From assembly GCF_005145025.1 (NCBI RefSeq), contig NZ_CP039695.1:987501-1051500 (forward strand): DNA of 64,000 bases, given 5' to 3'. Below are positions 7,729-16,735 of this stretch, piece after piece. Position 1 is the first letter of the stretch. Every line of letters starts with the position of its first letter. This DNA is from Novosphingobium sp. EMRT-2. GTDB taxonomy: Bacteria > Pseudomonadota > Alphaproteobacteria > Sphingomonadales > Sphingomonadaceae. A program made the position numbers and the translations under genes. Below the pieces are notes generated by a model. That model saw only the letters and a list, made by a program, of their open reading frames with translations. It was not told where the DNA came from and did not search any database.

Positions 7729-7750
7729 CGGCAAGTTGGGAAGGGACATG

Positions 7751-8143
7751 ATGGCGCGACTCGGATTGCGTGGGGCACAGGGCATGTTCGCGGCGGCGCT
7801 GCTGGCGCCGGCCCTGCTTGCACTAGCCGGCTGTGGCGCTTCCGCACCGCCGGCAAAACCGCTGACCGAAGCGCAAAGCGCCGCCCTGACCCCGGCAGAC
7901 CCGCGTCTGGCCGAACTCTATGACGCCTCGTGCAAGGCCTGCCACACGGTCCGCGCTTCGACCGCGCCGCTCACCGGTGATCGCACGATGTGGGATGCCC
8001 GCTGGAGCAAGGGGCCGGACGCGCTGCTTGCCAGCGCCATCCAGGGCAAGGGCGCGATGCCCGCCGGTGGCCAGTGCCTTGCCTGCACGCCCGACGATCT
8101 CAAGGCGCTGATCCGGTTCATGACCGGCCGCGAGAAGGAATAG
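7751..8143 (+). CDS. Lipoprotein c-type cytochrome (cytochrome c5-like)
   Basis: This small cytochrome (130 residues) has a lipoprotein signal peptide ending in LALAGC, giving a predicted lipidated C28. One haem site follows: C61, C64 and H65 in CKACH, with M103 in GAMPAGG as the likely axial ligand. The extra pair C109/C112 is typical of the cytochrome c5 group. It should be anchored in the periplasm and carry single electrons. Alternative starts lie at 7748 (ATG) and 7736 (TTG); the ATG at 7751 best fits GGGAAGG six bases upstream. It precedes a Tat-type flavoprotein by five bases and is a plausible electron acceptor for it. Confidence 0.85.
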   Translation: MARLGLRGAQGMFAAALLAPALLALAGCGASAPPAKPLTEAQSAALTPADPRLAELYDASCKACHTVRASTAPLTGDRTMWDARWSKGPDALLASAIQGKGAMPAGGQCLACTPDDLKALIRFMTGREKE

Positions 8144-8148
8144 GAACC

Positions 8149-9558
8149 ATGGCGATGCTCACGCGCAGGAAAGCCATTCTGGGAACGGTGGGCGTGCTGG
8201 GAGCCACGGCGGGCGGCCTCACCGCACGGCGAGCATGGCTCGATCGCGAACCGGCCGCCCCGCCCGCGCTCGACGGATCGGGCCGCGTGCTGTGGACCAA
8301 CTGGTGCGGCCTTGAACATGCCTATCCGGAGCGTCGCCTTGCGCCCGCCAGCGAAGCCGAACTCGCGCAAGCGCTGCCCACCGCCCCCACGCCCATCCGC
8401 CCGGTCGGCGCCGGGCACAGCTTCACCGCGCTGGTGCCCACGTCGGGCACGATGCTCTCGCTCGACCGCATGGCGGGGCTGGCCGGGCATGACGCCGCCA
8501 CGCATTCGGCCCGCGTCCTGGCAGGAACGCGGCTGGCCGTGCTCGGCCCCGCGCTGGCCGCGATCGGGCAGGAGATGCCCAACCTGCCGGACATCAACAA
8601 GCAATCGCTGGCCGGCGCGCTCGCCACCGGCACGCACGGTACCGGCAAGGGGCTGACCGCGATTCACGGCGGCGTTACCGCGCTGCGGCTGGTCACCCCC
8701 GATGGCACGGTGATCGAAGCCGCGCCCGATCACGAACCCGAGGTCTTTCACGCAGCGCGCGTGGGCCTTGGCGCGTTCGGCGTGCTGACCGAAGTGACCT
8801 TGCGCAACCAGCCGCTGACTCGCGTGCGCAAGGAAGTGCGGATCGTCGATACCGAGGAACTGCTCGGCCAGTGGCCCGCGCTCGCAACGCGCCATCGCAA
8901 CGCCGAATTCCTGATCCTGCCCTTCACCGGCAAGGCCGCGCTCATCACCCACGATGTCTCGACCGAACCGGTCCGCCCGCGCGGGCCCGATCGCGATACC
9001 GACGTGCTGATGCAGCTGAAGCTGCTGCGCGACGTGTTCGAGTTCACCCCCGGCGTGCGCAAGCGCGTCGCCGCGCACTTCCTCAAAGACGAACCGCCCG
9101 AAGTAGCCATCGACCAGGGCTGGAAGCTCCTGTCGAACGAGCGCCCCGTCCGCTTCAAGGAGATGGAATACCACGTCCCCATCGAACGGCAGGTGGAGGC
9201 ACTGCGCGAAGTGGTCCGTCGCATCGAAAGCCACGCGCACGACGTGTTCGTGCCGATCGAGGCGCGGATCATCGCGCCCGACGATGCCTGGCTCTCCCCG
9301 TTCTACCAGCGCGAGAGCGGTTCGATCGCGGTCCACGCCTATTACAAGGACAGCCACCAGTTCATGTTCGACCTGATCGAACCGGTGCTGCGCGAGGCGG
9401 GCGGGCGACCGCATTGGGGCAAGCTCCATTCGCTGTCGCGCAAGGAACTCCAGCCGCTCTATCCGATGTTCGCGCAAGCCGATGCGGTGCGCCGCCGGCT
9501 CGATCCGCAGGGCCGGATGCTCAACCCCTTCCTGCGCAGGATCTTCGATGCCGCCTGA
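8149..9558 (+). CDS. FAD-linked sugar/lactone oxidase, D-arabinono-1,4-lactone oxidase family, Tat signal
   Basis: This 469-residue flavoprotein is of the VAO type. The N-terminus MAMLTRRKAILG resembles a twin-arginine signal followed by a hydrophobic stretch, suggesting export. The FAD domain shows RPVGAGHSF (residues 84-92), where H90 is the likely site of covalent flavin attachment by analogy with aldonolactone and alditol oxidases, and TGTHGTG near 160. The C-terminal domain has EARIIAPDDAWLSPFYQR and HWGKLHS, typical of the arabinono-lactone oxidase family. It probably oxidises a sugar, alditol or lactone; with a cytochrome c gene directly upstream it may act as a dehydrogenase. AGGAACC lies just before the ATG. 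Substrate unknown. Confidence 0.83.
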   Translation: MAMLTRRKAILGTVGVLGATAGGLTARRAWLDREPAAPPALDGSGRVLWTNWCGLEHAYPERRLAPASEAELAQALPTAPTPIRPVGAGHSFTALVPTSGTMLSLDRMAGLAGHDAATHSARVLAGTRLAVLGPALAAIGQEMPNLPDINKQSLAGALATGTHGTGKGLTAIHGGVTALRLVTPDGTVIEAAPDHEPEVFHAARVGLGAFGVLTEVTLRNQPLTRVRKEVRIVDTEELLGQWPALATRHRNAEFLILPFTGKAALITHDVSTEPVRPRGPDRDTDVLMQLKLLRDVFEFTPGVRKRVAAHFLKDEPPEVAIDQGWKLLSNERPVRFKEMEYHVPIERQVEALREVVRRIESHAHDVFVPIEARIIAPDDAWLSPFYQRESGSIAVHAYYKDSHQFMFDLIEPVLREAGGRPHWGKLHSLSRKELQPLYPMFAQADAVRRRLDPQGRMLNPFLRRIFDAA

Positions 9559-10819
9559 ACGCAAGACATCCTCGCGCCGCGCCGTGCTCGTAGGCGGCGG
9601 CGCGATCGCCGTTGCCGGGCTCGGCGTCCTTGCCCTGCGCCCGGCGGAGACCGGCGGCGGACACGATGCCTATTTTGCCGGGCTGGCCGCCGCGCTGCGC
9701 CGCGCCGGGCTGATGCATCCCGTGCTGGTGATCGACCGGCAGCGGCTGGACGCGAACATCAGGGCCATCCGCGCGTCGGTCGATGGCGCAAAACTGCCGC
9801 TGCGCGTGGTAGTCAAGTCGCTGCCCGCCCCCCGCCTCATCGAACACGTGCTGAACGGCATGGGCAGCCGGCGGATGATGGTGTTTAGCGCCGAGATGCT
9901 GCTGCAATTGCTGCCCCTTTACGCCGATGCCGACATGCTGATGGGCAAGCCCCTGCCCGCCGCCGAATTCGCCCGCGTGATCGACAAGGCCGGGCCGCAG
10001 GCCGCCGCCCGCCCGCAATGGCTGATCGACACGCCGCAGCGGCTTTCCGAATACGCCGCGGTCGCCAAGGCCCATACCGTGCCTCTGCAGGTGAGCTTCG
10101 AACTCGATGTAGGCCTGCACCGCGGCGGATTTCCTGATGCCACGGACCTAGCCCCCGCGCTCGCCTTCGCGCGCGACAACGGCGTGCGCATCGCCGGACT
10201 GATGGGGTACGACCCCCATGTTCCCAAGATGCCGCTGCCCGATCGCGCCTATGCCGCCTCGCAGGCCGCCTACCGCGCCGCTATCGATGCCGTGCGCCAC
10301 GTCGTCGGCAATGCGGCGGCGCTGACGCTGAACGGCGCCGGCAGTCCCACATTCCGCCGCCATTGCAAGGGCACCGTGGCCAACGAAGTCTCGGTCGGCT
10401 CCGCCTTCGTCAAGCCGGGCACGTTCGACTATCCCGACCTTGCCGATCTGGCGCCGGCCGCCTTCATCGCTTCCCCCGTCATCAAGGCCGTGGCGGACAT
10501 GCGCCTGCCGGGCGTGGAGCCGCTGTCCGGTCTGATGCACTGGTTCGATCGCAACAGCCAGCGCGGCTTCTTCATGCATGGCGGGCACTGGCTGGCCCAG
10601 CCGGTTTCGCCGCCGGGCCTGTCCTATTCCGGCCTGTTCGGGCGCTCCTCCAACCAGGAACTCCTGCTCGGTTCGGCCCGGACGAACCTGCGCCCGGACG
10701 ACCACGTCTTCCTGCGCCCGGACCAGAGCGAAGCGCTCTTTCTCCAGTTCGGGGACATCGCGGTGTTCGACGGGCACACGATCACGGAGACATGGCCCAC
10801 GCTGCCGATCAGCGCCTAG
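9548..10819 (+). CDS. Tat-type PLP-fold protein, D-threonine aldolase / DSD1-like
   Basis: The protein has 423 residues and starts inside the end of the flavoprotein gene (11-base overlap), so the two are translationally coupled. A twin-arginine-like N-terminus (SSRRAVLVGG plus a hydrophobic helix) precedes an alanine-racemase-type PLP barrel with VLVIDRQRLDANI and the probable PLP lysine K90 in VVVKSLPAPRL. The C-terminus resembles the D-serine dehydratase-like domain. Where DSD1 and D-threonine aldolases usually have a metal-binding PNHxC motif, this protein has RPDQSEALF, so the metal site looks lost or altered. That comparison is from memory. It may be a periplasmic enzyme of changed chemistry or a binding protein. 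Confidence 0.72.
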   Translation: MPPERKTSSRRAVLVGGGAIAVAGLGVLALRPAETGGGHDAYFAGLAAALRRAGLMHPVLVIDRQRLDANIRAIRASVDGAKLPLRVVVKSLPAPRLIEHVLNGMGSRRMMVFSAEMLLQLLPLYADADMLMGKPLPAAEFARVIDKAGPQAAARPQWLIDTPQRLSEYAAVAKAHTVPLQVSFELDVGLHRGGFPDATDLAPALAFARDNGVRIAGLMGYDPHVPKMPLPDRAYAASQAAYRAAIDAVRHVVGNAAALTLNGAGSPTFRRHCKGTVANEVSVGSAFVKPGTFDYPDLADLAPAAFIASPVIKAVADMRLPGVEPLSGLMHWFDRNSQRGFFMHGGHWLAQPVSPPGLSYSGLFGRSSNQELLLGSARTNLRPDDHVFLRPDQSEALFLQFGDIAVFDGHTITETWPTLPISA

Positions 10820-10829
10820 AGCAGCGCAT

Positions 10830-11819
10830 TCAGGCGATCAGGCGATCGATGAACCAGTAGCTGGCGGTAATGCCAATCGCATAAGTCGCGAGAAGCGTCG
10901 CCGGGCGCAGCGCTTGCGGGGTGAAGCGCCGCAACAGCCCGATCGCGGCGAGGCAGACCGCTACGATCACCAGTTGCCCGGTCTCCACGCCCAGATTGAA
11001 CGTCAGCAGCGCCATCGGCACATCGGTTTCCGGCAAGCCGATCTCGCGCAGCGCGCCGGCAAAGCCGAAGCCGTGCAGCAGTCCGAACAGGAAGGCCACC
11101 ACCCACGGCACGCGTTCGGACAGGCGCGGCGCGCCATCGCGGCGTTTCACGATCTCCACCGCCAGGAACACGATCGACAGCGCAATCAGCGCTTCCACCG
11201 GCGCCTGCGCCAGCCCGAACAGCCCCAGCGTCGTGCCGGCAAGGGTAATCGAATGCGCCACCGTGAACGCCGTGGCGGCACGCACCACGGTCCACAAATG
11301 GCCCAGCAGCAGCACCAGCGAGACCACGAACAGCAGGTGGTCGTATCCCGTCAGGATGTGTTCGACGCCCAGCACGAAATAGGTCCGCGCCACCTGCCAG
11401 CGGCCGGGTTTCGCCGCCACCTCCACCATTGGCTGCGCGGTGGTGAGCCGCTCGGCCTGAACCGGCCGCCCCAGCGGCGCCACCCGCAAAAGGGCATCGG
11501 TGAATGTGCTCTCCATGCCGGAAAGGCCGACTTTCTGCCCTTCCAGCGATCCCCGGCAAGTGACATCGCCGGTCGAGATCACGGAGCCTCCATCGAGACG
11601 GCTGGCGCGCGGGGTAATCGTGCAGAACGCCGGCAGCGCGGGCCGTGCGCGCGTGGCCAGCCCCCCAAGGATCGGTGCTTTCCACACCAGCTTCCAGTGC
11701 GCCGCGTCCTGCTGCGTCAGTTCCAGATAGCCCGGCCGCAATTCGTCCGCCCGCGCCGGCGGGCCGACCACGCACAGCACCGCGAGCAGGAGCAGGGCAA
11801 GGTCGCGCGCCGTGTTCAC
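10830..11819 (-). CDS. HupE/UreJ-family membrane protein
   Basis: The 329-residue protein starts with a signal peptide (ending near PPARA) and a periplasmic domain of about 140 residues. A HupE/UreJ-2 membrane domain of six to seven helices follows. Conserved family motifs are visible: HILTGYDHLLF, FTVAHSITL, FGLLHGFGFAG and FNLGVETGQL, whose histidines and acids would line a metal site. HupE/UreJ proteins are linked to nickel or other metal uptake, but this long form with a periplasmic domain is not well characterised. It is the last gene of the operon and overlaps ppiC by four bases (ATGA). No hydrogenase or urease genes are in the window. Confidence 0.8.
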   Translation of the reverse strand: MNTARDLALLLLAVLCVVGPPARADELRPGYLELTQQDAAHWKLVWKAPILGGLATRARPALPAFCTITPRASRLDGGSVISTGDVTCRGSLEGQKVGLSGMESTFTDALLRVAPLGRPVQAERLTTAQPMVEVAAKPGRWQVARTYFVLGVEHILTGYDHLLFVVSLVLLLGHLWTVVRAATAFTVAHSITLAGTTLGLFGLAQAPVEALIALSIVFLAVEIVKRRDGAPRLSERVPWVVAFLFGLLHGFGFAGALREIGLPETDVPMALLTFNLGVETGQLVIVAVCLAAIGLLRRFTPQALRPATLLATYAIGITASYWFIDRLIA

Positions 11820-12649
11820 TTGGGCTGCTCGATCACCACGTCATAGCCGTCGACGATCTTGCGATAGGCCTCTTCCTCCGCCTTGCGCACGTTGGCTTCG
11901 TGCCAGTCGTTGGCAAGCTGCTGGCGCGCTTCGGCCACCGTCGGCGGCCTAGCCGCGATCACCGCGTCGACGCGCACCAGATGCAGGCCAAGGCCCGAAG
12001 TGACCGGCCCGGTCCATTCGCCGCGCGGCAGCTTGCGCAGCGCCAGCGCGAAGGCATCGCCGAACGTGGCGCCGATGGAATCCGCGTCCGCGGCCTCGTA
12101 ACGAGGGTTGAGCGGCACCGCCTGGGCAAAGCGCGCGGCATCCCCGCCCTGCCGCAACACTGCCAGCGCATCGCGCGCGGCCGCGCGGGTGGCGGGGCTG
12201 TCGGCCCCCAGATAGAGTTGCGCGAACGTCACCTTCGGTTCGCGCGCATAGCGGCCGGGGTCCTTGTCGAGCAGCTTTTGCAAATCGGCATCGGTCGGCG
12301 TCGCCGCTTCGGCATCGTTGGTGGCGATGGCAATCATCTTGTTGCGCATCCGGCGCACCACGATCTCGTCATCCTTGTCCAGCCCCAGCCGCAGCGCCTC
12401 GCGGTAATAGACCTGCTCGTGCACGTAATCGCTGATCAGCCCGTCCATTTCCTGCGGCGTGGGCTGGCGGTGGAAGCTTTCGGTAAAGCGGTTGAGCAGG
12501 CGCGACACGACCTCCGCGTTCACCACGATGCGCCGTTCGCCCGCGTCCGGCGCGCGGCCGGCCAACAGGGCGAAGACCAGAACCCCCGCGATCATGAAAT
12601 GCACCAGAGGTTCACGCAGCAGCGAGGCCGCGCGGGATCGCAGGGTCAT
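11816..12649 (-). CDS. PpiC/parvulin-type peptidyl-prolyl isomerase, membrane-anchored
   Basis: This is a 277-residue protein with an N-terminal hydrophobic anchor (about residues 15-31, VHFMIAGVLVFALLAG). A helical SurA/PpiC-like segment follows with ISDYVHEQVYYREALRLGL, then a parvulin-like domain (about 125-240) with FAQLYLG and GLGLHLVRVD. Family members act in the periplasm as folding helpers for exported proteins. It lies between a DUF3604 lipoprotein gene and a HupE/UreJ gene, 12 bases after the first and overlapping the second. It may therefore be a dedicated chaperone for one of them. Isomerase activity is inferred. Confidence 0.78.
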   Translation of the reverse strand: MTLRSRAASLLREPLVHFMIAGVLVFALLAGRAPDAGERRIVVNAEVVSRLLNRFTESFHRQPTPQEMDGLISDYVHEQVYYREALRLGLDKDDEIVVRRMRNKMIAIATNDAEAATPTDADLQKLLDKDPGRYAREPKVTFAQLYLGADSPATRAAARDALAVLRQGGDAARFAQAVPLNPRYEAADADSIGATFGDAFALALRKLPRGEWTGPVTSGLGLHLVRVDAVIAARPPTVAEARQQLANDWHEANVRKAEEEAYRKIVDGYDVVIEQPK

Positions 12650-12661
12650 GTCCGGTCGCCG

Positions 12662-14557
12662 TTACGCAGGAGTGTACCAGATCGCCGAGGTATAGGCACG
12701 TTCCTGCTGCTTGCGCGGAATGTCCGGGGTCAGGGTGAGGTGGTACTTCACCGCATCGTAGCTGACCCAGTTTGGCGTCGGGATTTCCAGCACGCGCACG
12801 TAATAGAACGCGCGCATCGCCGGATCGAACTCCGGATCGGTCCACACGCTGGCCAGTGCCGGCGCGCCGATCGAGTTGGCGTATGTCGCCCGCGTCAGGT
12901 CCACGGTATCGCCAACCGCCGGCACCTTGCCGCCCACCGGCTTGCGCTTGCCCATGTCGCTCCACACGACGTCGAAGACCTTTTCGTGCGACTTGCCGCC
13001 CTTGTCGACCCAGCCCTTGACGATCTGGACGCGATCGAGATTGGCACCGACCGGGTCTTTCAGCGCGGAAACGATGAAGCTCGGCGCGCCCGTTCCCTTG
13101 TGCCCGCCAAGGTCGCTGCCCATCGGCACGCCGCGGCGATAGCCGGCGTGGACCCAGTCGCCCTTGAGGTCGTCGCCCTTGAAATCCCAGCCGCCGAAGA
13201 AGCGCACGGTCATGCGCGGCCCGGTGGTGCCATAGACTTCGCGGCGCTGGATTGCGTCGAAGATCGAGGTGCGCGTGTTGGCCCGCGCCCACACGGCGGC
13301 ATAGCCGCTCGCCAGCGATTGCCAGTTCATGCGGCCGCTGTTGATGCCCGGCACGAAGCCATCGGTGGCACGCGTCGGCCCCGGTTCGACGCCGGGATGC
13401 TTGCCCCAGAAGTTGTTGTCGTCGGCCGTCGACAGCGAACTGTGCGAATCCGTGGAGCCGATCACGCCGAACTTGTAGGGGTTCACCCCGATCGTCTGCT
13501 CCAGGATCAGGCCGCGCTTCAGCGCCTCGCGCACATAGCTGCCCGCCAGATCGCCCGGCTTGGTCGGTTGCGAATTGAGCAGGTTGTTGAGGTCCCACCC
13601 GGCCGTGCCGTAGCCCGCGAATTCATCGTTCGGTGACAGGAACGGATGGGCTTCGCTGTCTCCCTTGATCTGGGTGATTTCCACCACCGGCTCGTGCGCG
13701 GCGCGGCGGCGGGCCTGTGCCGCCGTCATCGGGCCGCCGCTGGGATCGGTCATCATGAACATCAGGCCATTGGACAGGTTGGCGTTGTGCGGGATCGCCA
13801 GCACCTTGCCCCCGGTGCTCTTCTCGTAGCCGTCCATGTAATCCCACAGCTTGTCCGGCCACAGTTCGTTGGTGGGATCGAGCGGCATGATCTTGGCAAC
13901 GCGGTCCTTGTTGTCGCGAAAGATCACGTTGCGGTGCAGATTGTTGCCCCCCTGCATCAGCGTGTATTCGAAGCCGAAGAAGGCGGTGAACTTGCCCGGC
14001 TCGTTGTAGCGGTCGACGGTATCGAGGTGATCGTTCCAGATCTTGCGCGTGCGCTCTTCTGCCTTGGCGGGATCGTTAAGGCCGCCCGGCAACTTGTTCT
14101 GCGACCGCGCCTGAAGCATCTCGCCGGTCGCCTGCAACGAACCCTTCGGCCCCTGGTGCATCAGATCATACCAGCGGCGCAGCGTGGGATCGGTGATGAG
14201 CAGGCGCGGAGCATCGTAGAGCGCCTTGGTCGCGCCCAGCCCCTCGGCGTGATCGGCGATCACCAGGAAGTCCAGTGGACGCGCGAGCTTCGCCTTTTGC
14301 CCGGTGCTCGACGTCACTTCCTCGCCGCGCGCGAACCGCAACGCCTCTTCCGGCCCCAACCGGTTGCCGAAGCCAAAGGCGTCGACCGAATTGGCGGTGT
14401 GAAGATGGGTGTCGCCCCAGAAGACGCGCTCGGGAAACTCGGTTTCCACCACCTTGATCTCGGACTTGCCGGACACGGCCTGCTTGATCTTGTCGCACCC
14501 CGACAAGGAAAAGGCACTGCCCAGCAATAGAGCCGCGATGATCGCCGTGCGCCGCAT
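12662..14557 (-). CDS. DUF3604 lipoprotein, PHP-like putative metallohydrolase
   Basis: The protein has 631 residues and a lipoprotein signal peptide with LSGC (predicted lipidated C21), so it probably sits in the periplasm or outer membrane. It belongs to DUF3604, a family of unknown function. Motifs recall the PHP metal-dependent hydrolase fold: GDTHLHTA with H51 and H53, VIADHAEG, AIPHNANLS and GSTDSHSS, which together could bind two or three metal ions. The ATG at 14557 was chosen because GGGAGAG lies just upstream and a signal peptide follows at once. It heads the operon with ppiC and a HupE/UreJ gene. The substrate is unknown. Confidence 0.82.
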   Translation of the reverse strand: MRRTAIIAALLLGSAFSLSGCDKIKQAVSGKSEIKVVETEFPERVFWGDTHLHTANSVDAFGFGNRLGPEEALRFARGEEVTSSTGQKAKLARPLDFLVIADHAEGLGATKALYDAPRLLITDPTLRRWYDLMHQGPKGSLQATGEMLQARSQNKLPGGLNDPAKAEERTRKIWNDHLDTVDRYNEPGKFTAFFGFEYTLMQGGNNLHRNVIFRDNKDRVAKIMPLDPTNELWPDKLWDYMDGYEKSTGGKVLAIPHNANLSNGLMFMMTDPSGGPMTAAQARRRAAHEPVVEITQIKGDSEAHPFLSPNDEFAGYGTAGWDLNNLLNSQPTKPGDLAGSYVREALKRGLILEQTIGVNPYKFGVIGSTDSHSSLSTADDNNFWGKHPGVEPGPTRATDGFVPGINSGRMNWQSLASGYAAVWARANTRTSIFDAIQRREVYGTTGPRMTVRFFGGWDFKGDDLKGDWVHAGYRRGVPMGSDLGGHKGTGAPSFIVSALKDPVGANLDRVQIVKGWVDKGGKSHEKVFDVVWSDMGKRKPVGGKVPAVGDTVDLTRATYANSIGAPALASVWTDPEFDPAMRAFYYVRVLEIPTPNWVSYDAVKYHLTLTPDIPRKQQERAYTSAIWYTPA

Positions 14558-14781
14558 GATCACTCTCCCGTTTCCCGCGCCTATTTCACTGTCACGGGTT
14601 GTTTTTTGAAACCCGAAGATGCCACACGCGGATGGATGGTCAATACGTCCGCGCCATGAATCGACACTTTTTATGCCAAAACTTTTCAACTGTCACGCCC
14701 GCTTCGTGCAGGACCGGTTCAGGCACGCAGCCCCACTTGAGTAGTAATGACACCACGGTTTTTGGAATGTAAGGCGCAGGG
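14558..14781. promoter_or_regulatory. Intergenic region between divergent DUF3604 and dxs genes
   Basis: These 224 bases must hold the promoters of the leftward DUF3604 operon and of rightward dxs. CGGGTT (14595-14600) and AACCCG (14610-14615) form a perfect 6-base inverted repeat 38 bases before the DUF3604 start codon. ACTGTCACG occurs twice, about 100 bases apart. I could not pick out convincing -35/-10 pairs and see no thiamine box or other known riboswitch. Confidence 0.35.
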
Positions 14782-16728
14782 ATGTCGTTAGAACGAGATC
14801 GTCCCTTGCTGGAGGGAGTAGAGACGCCGGTTGATTTTCGGGGCTGGCCGTTGCCGCGTTTGCGGGCATTGGCGGACGAGGTCCGGGCGGAGATGATCGC
14901 GGCGGTAGGGCAGACGGGCGGTCACCTGGGGTCGGGCCTTGGGGTGGTGGAGCTGACGGTGGCGCTGCACTACGTGTTCGACACGCCGCGTGACCGGCTG
15001 GTGTGGGACGTGGGGCACCAGGCCTATCCGCACAAGATCCTGACCGGCCGGCGCGAGCGGATGCGCACGCTGCGCCAGGGTGGTGGCCTTTCGGGCTTCA
15101 CCAAGCGGTCGGAGAGCGAATACGACCCGTTCGGCACGGCGCATTCGTCGACGTCGATCTCGGCGGCGCTGGGCTTTGCCGTGGCCAACAAGCTGTCGGG
15201 CGCGCCGGGCAAGGGCATCGCGGTGATCGGCGATGGCGCGATGTCGGCGGGCATGGCCTACGAGGCGATGAACAACGCGCAGGCCGCCGGCAACCGGCTG
15301 GTGGTGATCCTCAACGACAACGACATGTCGATCGCGCCGCCGGTAGGCGGGCTTTCGGCCTATCTCGCGCGGCTGGTGTCGTCGCGCCCGTTCCTGGAGC
15401 TGCGCGAGCTGGCCAAGCGGCTGTCGCGCAAGCTGCCGCGCCCGCTGCACGAGGCCGCGCGCAAGACCGACGAGTTCGCGCGCGGCATGGCGATGGGCGG
15501 TACGCTGTTCGAGGAGCTGGGGTTCTACTACGTCGGCCCGATCGACGGGCACAATCTGGACCAGCTGATCCCGGTGCTGGAGAACGTGCGCGACGCGGCC
15601 GAGGGGCCGTGCCTGGTCCATGTCGTGACGCAGAAGGGCAAGGGCTATGCCCCGGCCGAGGCGGCGGCGGACAAGTACCACGGGGTGCAGAAGTTCAACG
15701 TCGTCACCGGCGAACAGGCCAAGGCCCCGCCGGGACCGCCGAGCTATACCGGCGTGTTCGCGCAGGCCCTGCTGGCCGAAGCGCGGCGCGATCCGGCGAT
15801 CTGCGCGATCACCGCGGCGATGCCTTCGGGCACGGGGCTCGACAAGTTCCAGCAGGCGTTCCCCGAACGCAGCTTCGACGTCGGCATTGCCGAACAGCAC
15901 GCGGTAACCTTCGCGGCGGGGCTTGCCGCGCAGGGGATGCGGCCGTTCTGCGCGATCTATTCCACGTTCCTGCAGCGCGCCTATGACCAGGTGGTGCACG
16001 ACGTGGCGATCCAGAACCTGCCGGTGCGCTTCGCGATCGACCGTGCGGGTCTGGTGGGTGCCGACGGGGCGACGCATGCCGGCAGCTTCGACGTGACCTA
16101 CCTCGCCACGCTGCCCAACATGGTGGTGATGGCGGCGGCGGACGAGGCGGAACTGGTGCACATGACGCACACCGCCGCGCTGCATGACACGGGTCCGATC
16201 GCGTTCCGCTATCCGCGCGGCAACGGCACCGGCGTGGCGCTGCCCGCGGTTCCCGAACGGCTGGAGATCGGCAAGGGCCGGATCGTGCGGGGCGGCGAGA
16301 AACCGCACGGCAAGGTTGCCCTGCTCTCGCTGGGCACGCGCCTCGCTGAGGCGTTGAAGGCGGCGGACCAGCTCGAAGCCAAGGGCCTTGCCACCACGGT
16401 CGCCGACCTGCGCTTCGCCAAGCCGCTGGACGAGGACCTGATCCGGCGCCTGATGGCGAGCCACGAGGTCATCGTGACGATCGAGGAAGGCGCGATCGGC
16501 GGGTTCGGCGCGCACGTGCTGACCATGGCCAGCGACCAGGGCCTGACGGACGCGGGCCTCAAGATCCGCACCATGCGCCTGCCCGACGTGTTCCAGGACC
16601 AGGACAACCCCGACAGGCAGTACGACGAAGCCGGCCTCAACGCCCCCCAGATCGTCGACACCGTCCTCACCGCCCTCCGGCACAACTCCACCGGCGTCGA
16701 ACCCGATACACTCGAAGCCAGGGCCTGA
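14782..16728 (+). CDS. dxs: 1-deoxy-D-xylulose-5-phosphate synthase
   Basis: The 648-residue thiamine-diphosphate enzyme joins pyruvate and glyceraldehyde 3-phosphate to make DXP, the first step of the MEP isoprenoid pathway. Visible features are [19 protein letters not shown] at the N-terminus, the TPP motif [18 protein letters not shown] ending in NDNDMSI, the transketolase central domain with [18 protein letters not shown], and the C-terminal domain with EEGAIGGFG. The length is close to the family norm (about 620-640). It opens the hopanoid island and would raise precursor supply. The start follows GCAGGG. A DUF2141 gene begins eight bases after the stop, pointing to one transcript. Confidence 0.97.
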   Translation: MSLERDRPLLEGVETPVDFRGWPLPRLRALADEVRAEMIAAVGQTGGHLGSGLGVVELTVALHYVFDTPRDRLVWDVGHQAYPHKILTGRRERMRTLRQGGGLSGFTKRSESEYDPFGTAHSSTSISAALGFAVANKLSGAPGKGIAVIGDGAMSAGMAYEAMNNAQAAGNRLVVILNDNDMSIAPPVGGLSAYLARLVSSRPFLELRELAKRLSRKLPRPLHEAARKTDEFARGMAMGGTLFEELGFYYVGPIDGHNLDQLIPVLENVRDAAEGPCLVHVVTQKGKGYAPAEAAADKYHGVQKFNVVTGEQAKAPPGPPSYTGVFAQALLAEARRDPAICAITAAMPSGTGLDKFQQAFPERSFDVGIAEQHAVTFAAGLAAQGMRPFCAIYSTFLQRAYDQVVHDVAIQNLPVRFAIDRAGLVGADGATHAGSFDVTYLATLPNMVVMAAADEAELVHMTHTAALHDTGPIAFRYPRGNGTGVALPAVPERLEIGKGRIVRGGEKPHGKVALLSLGTRLAEALKAADQLEAKGLATTVADLRFAKPLDEDLIRRLMASHEVIVTIEEGAIGGFGAHVLTMASDQGLTDAGLKIRTMRLPDVFQDQDNPDRQYDEAGLNAPQIVDTVLTALRHNSTGVEPDTLEARA

Positions 16729-16735
16729 GGAACGC

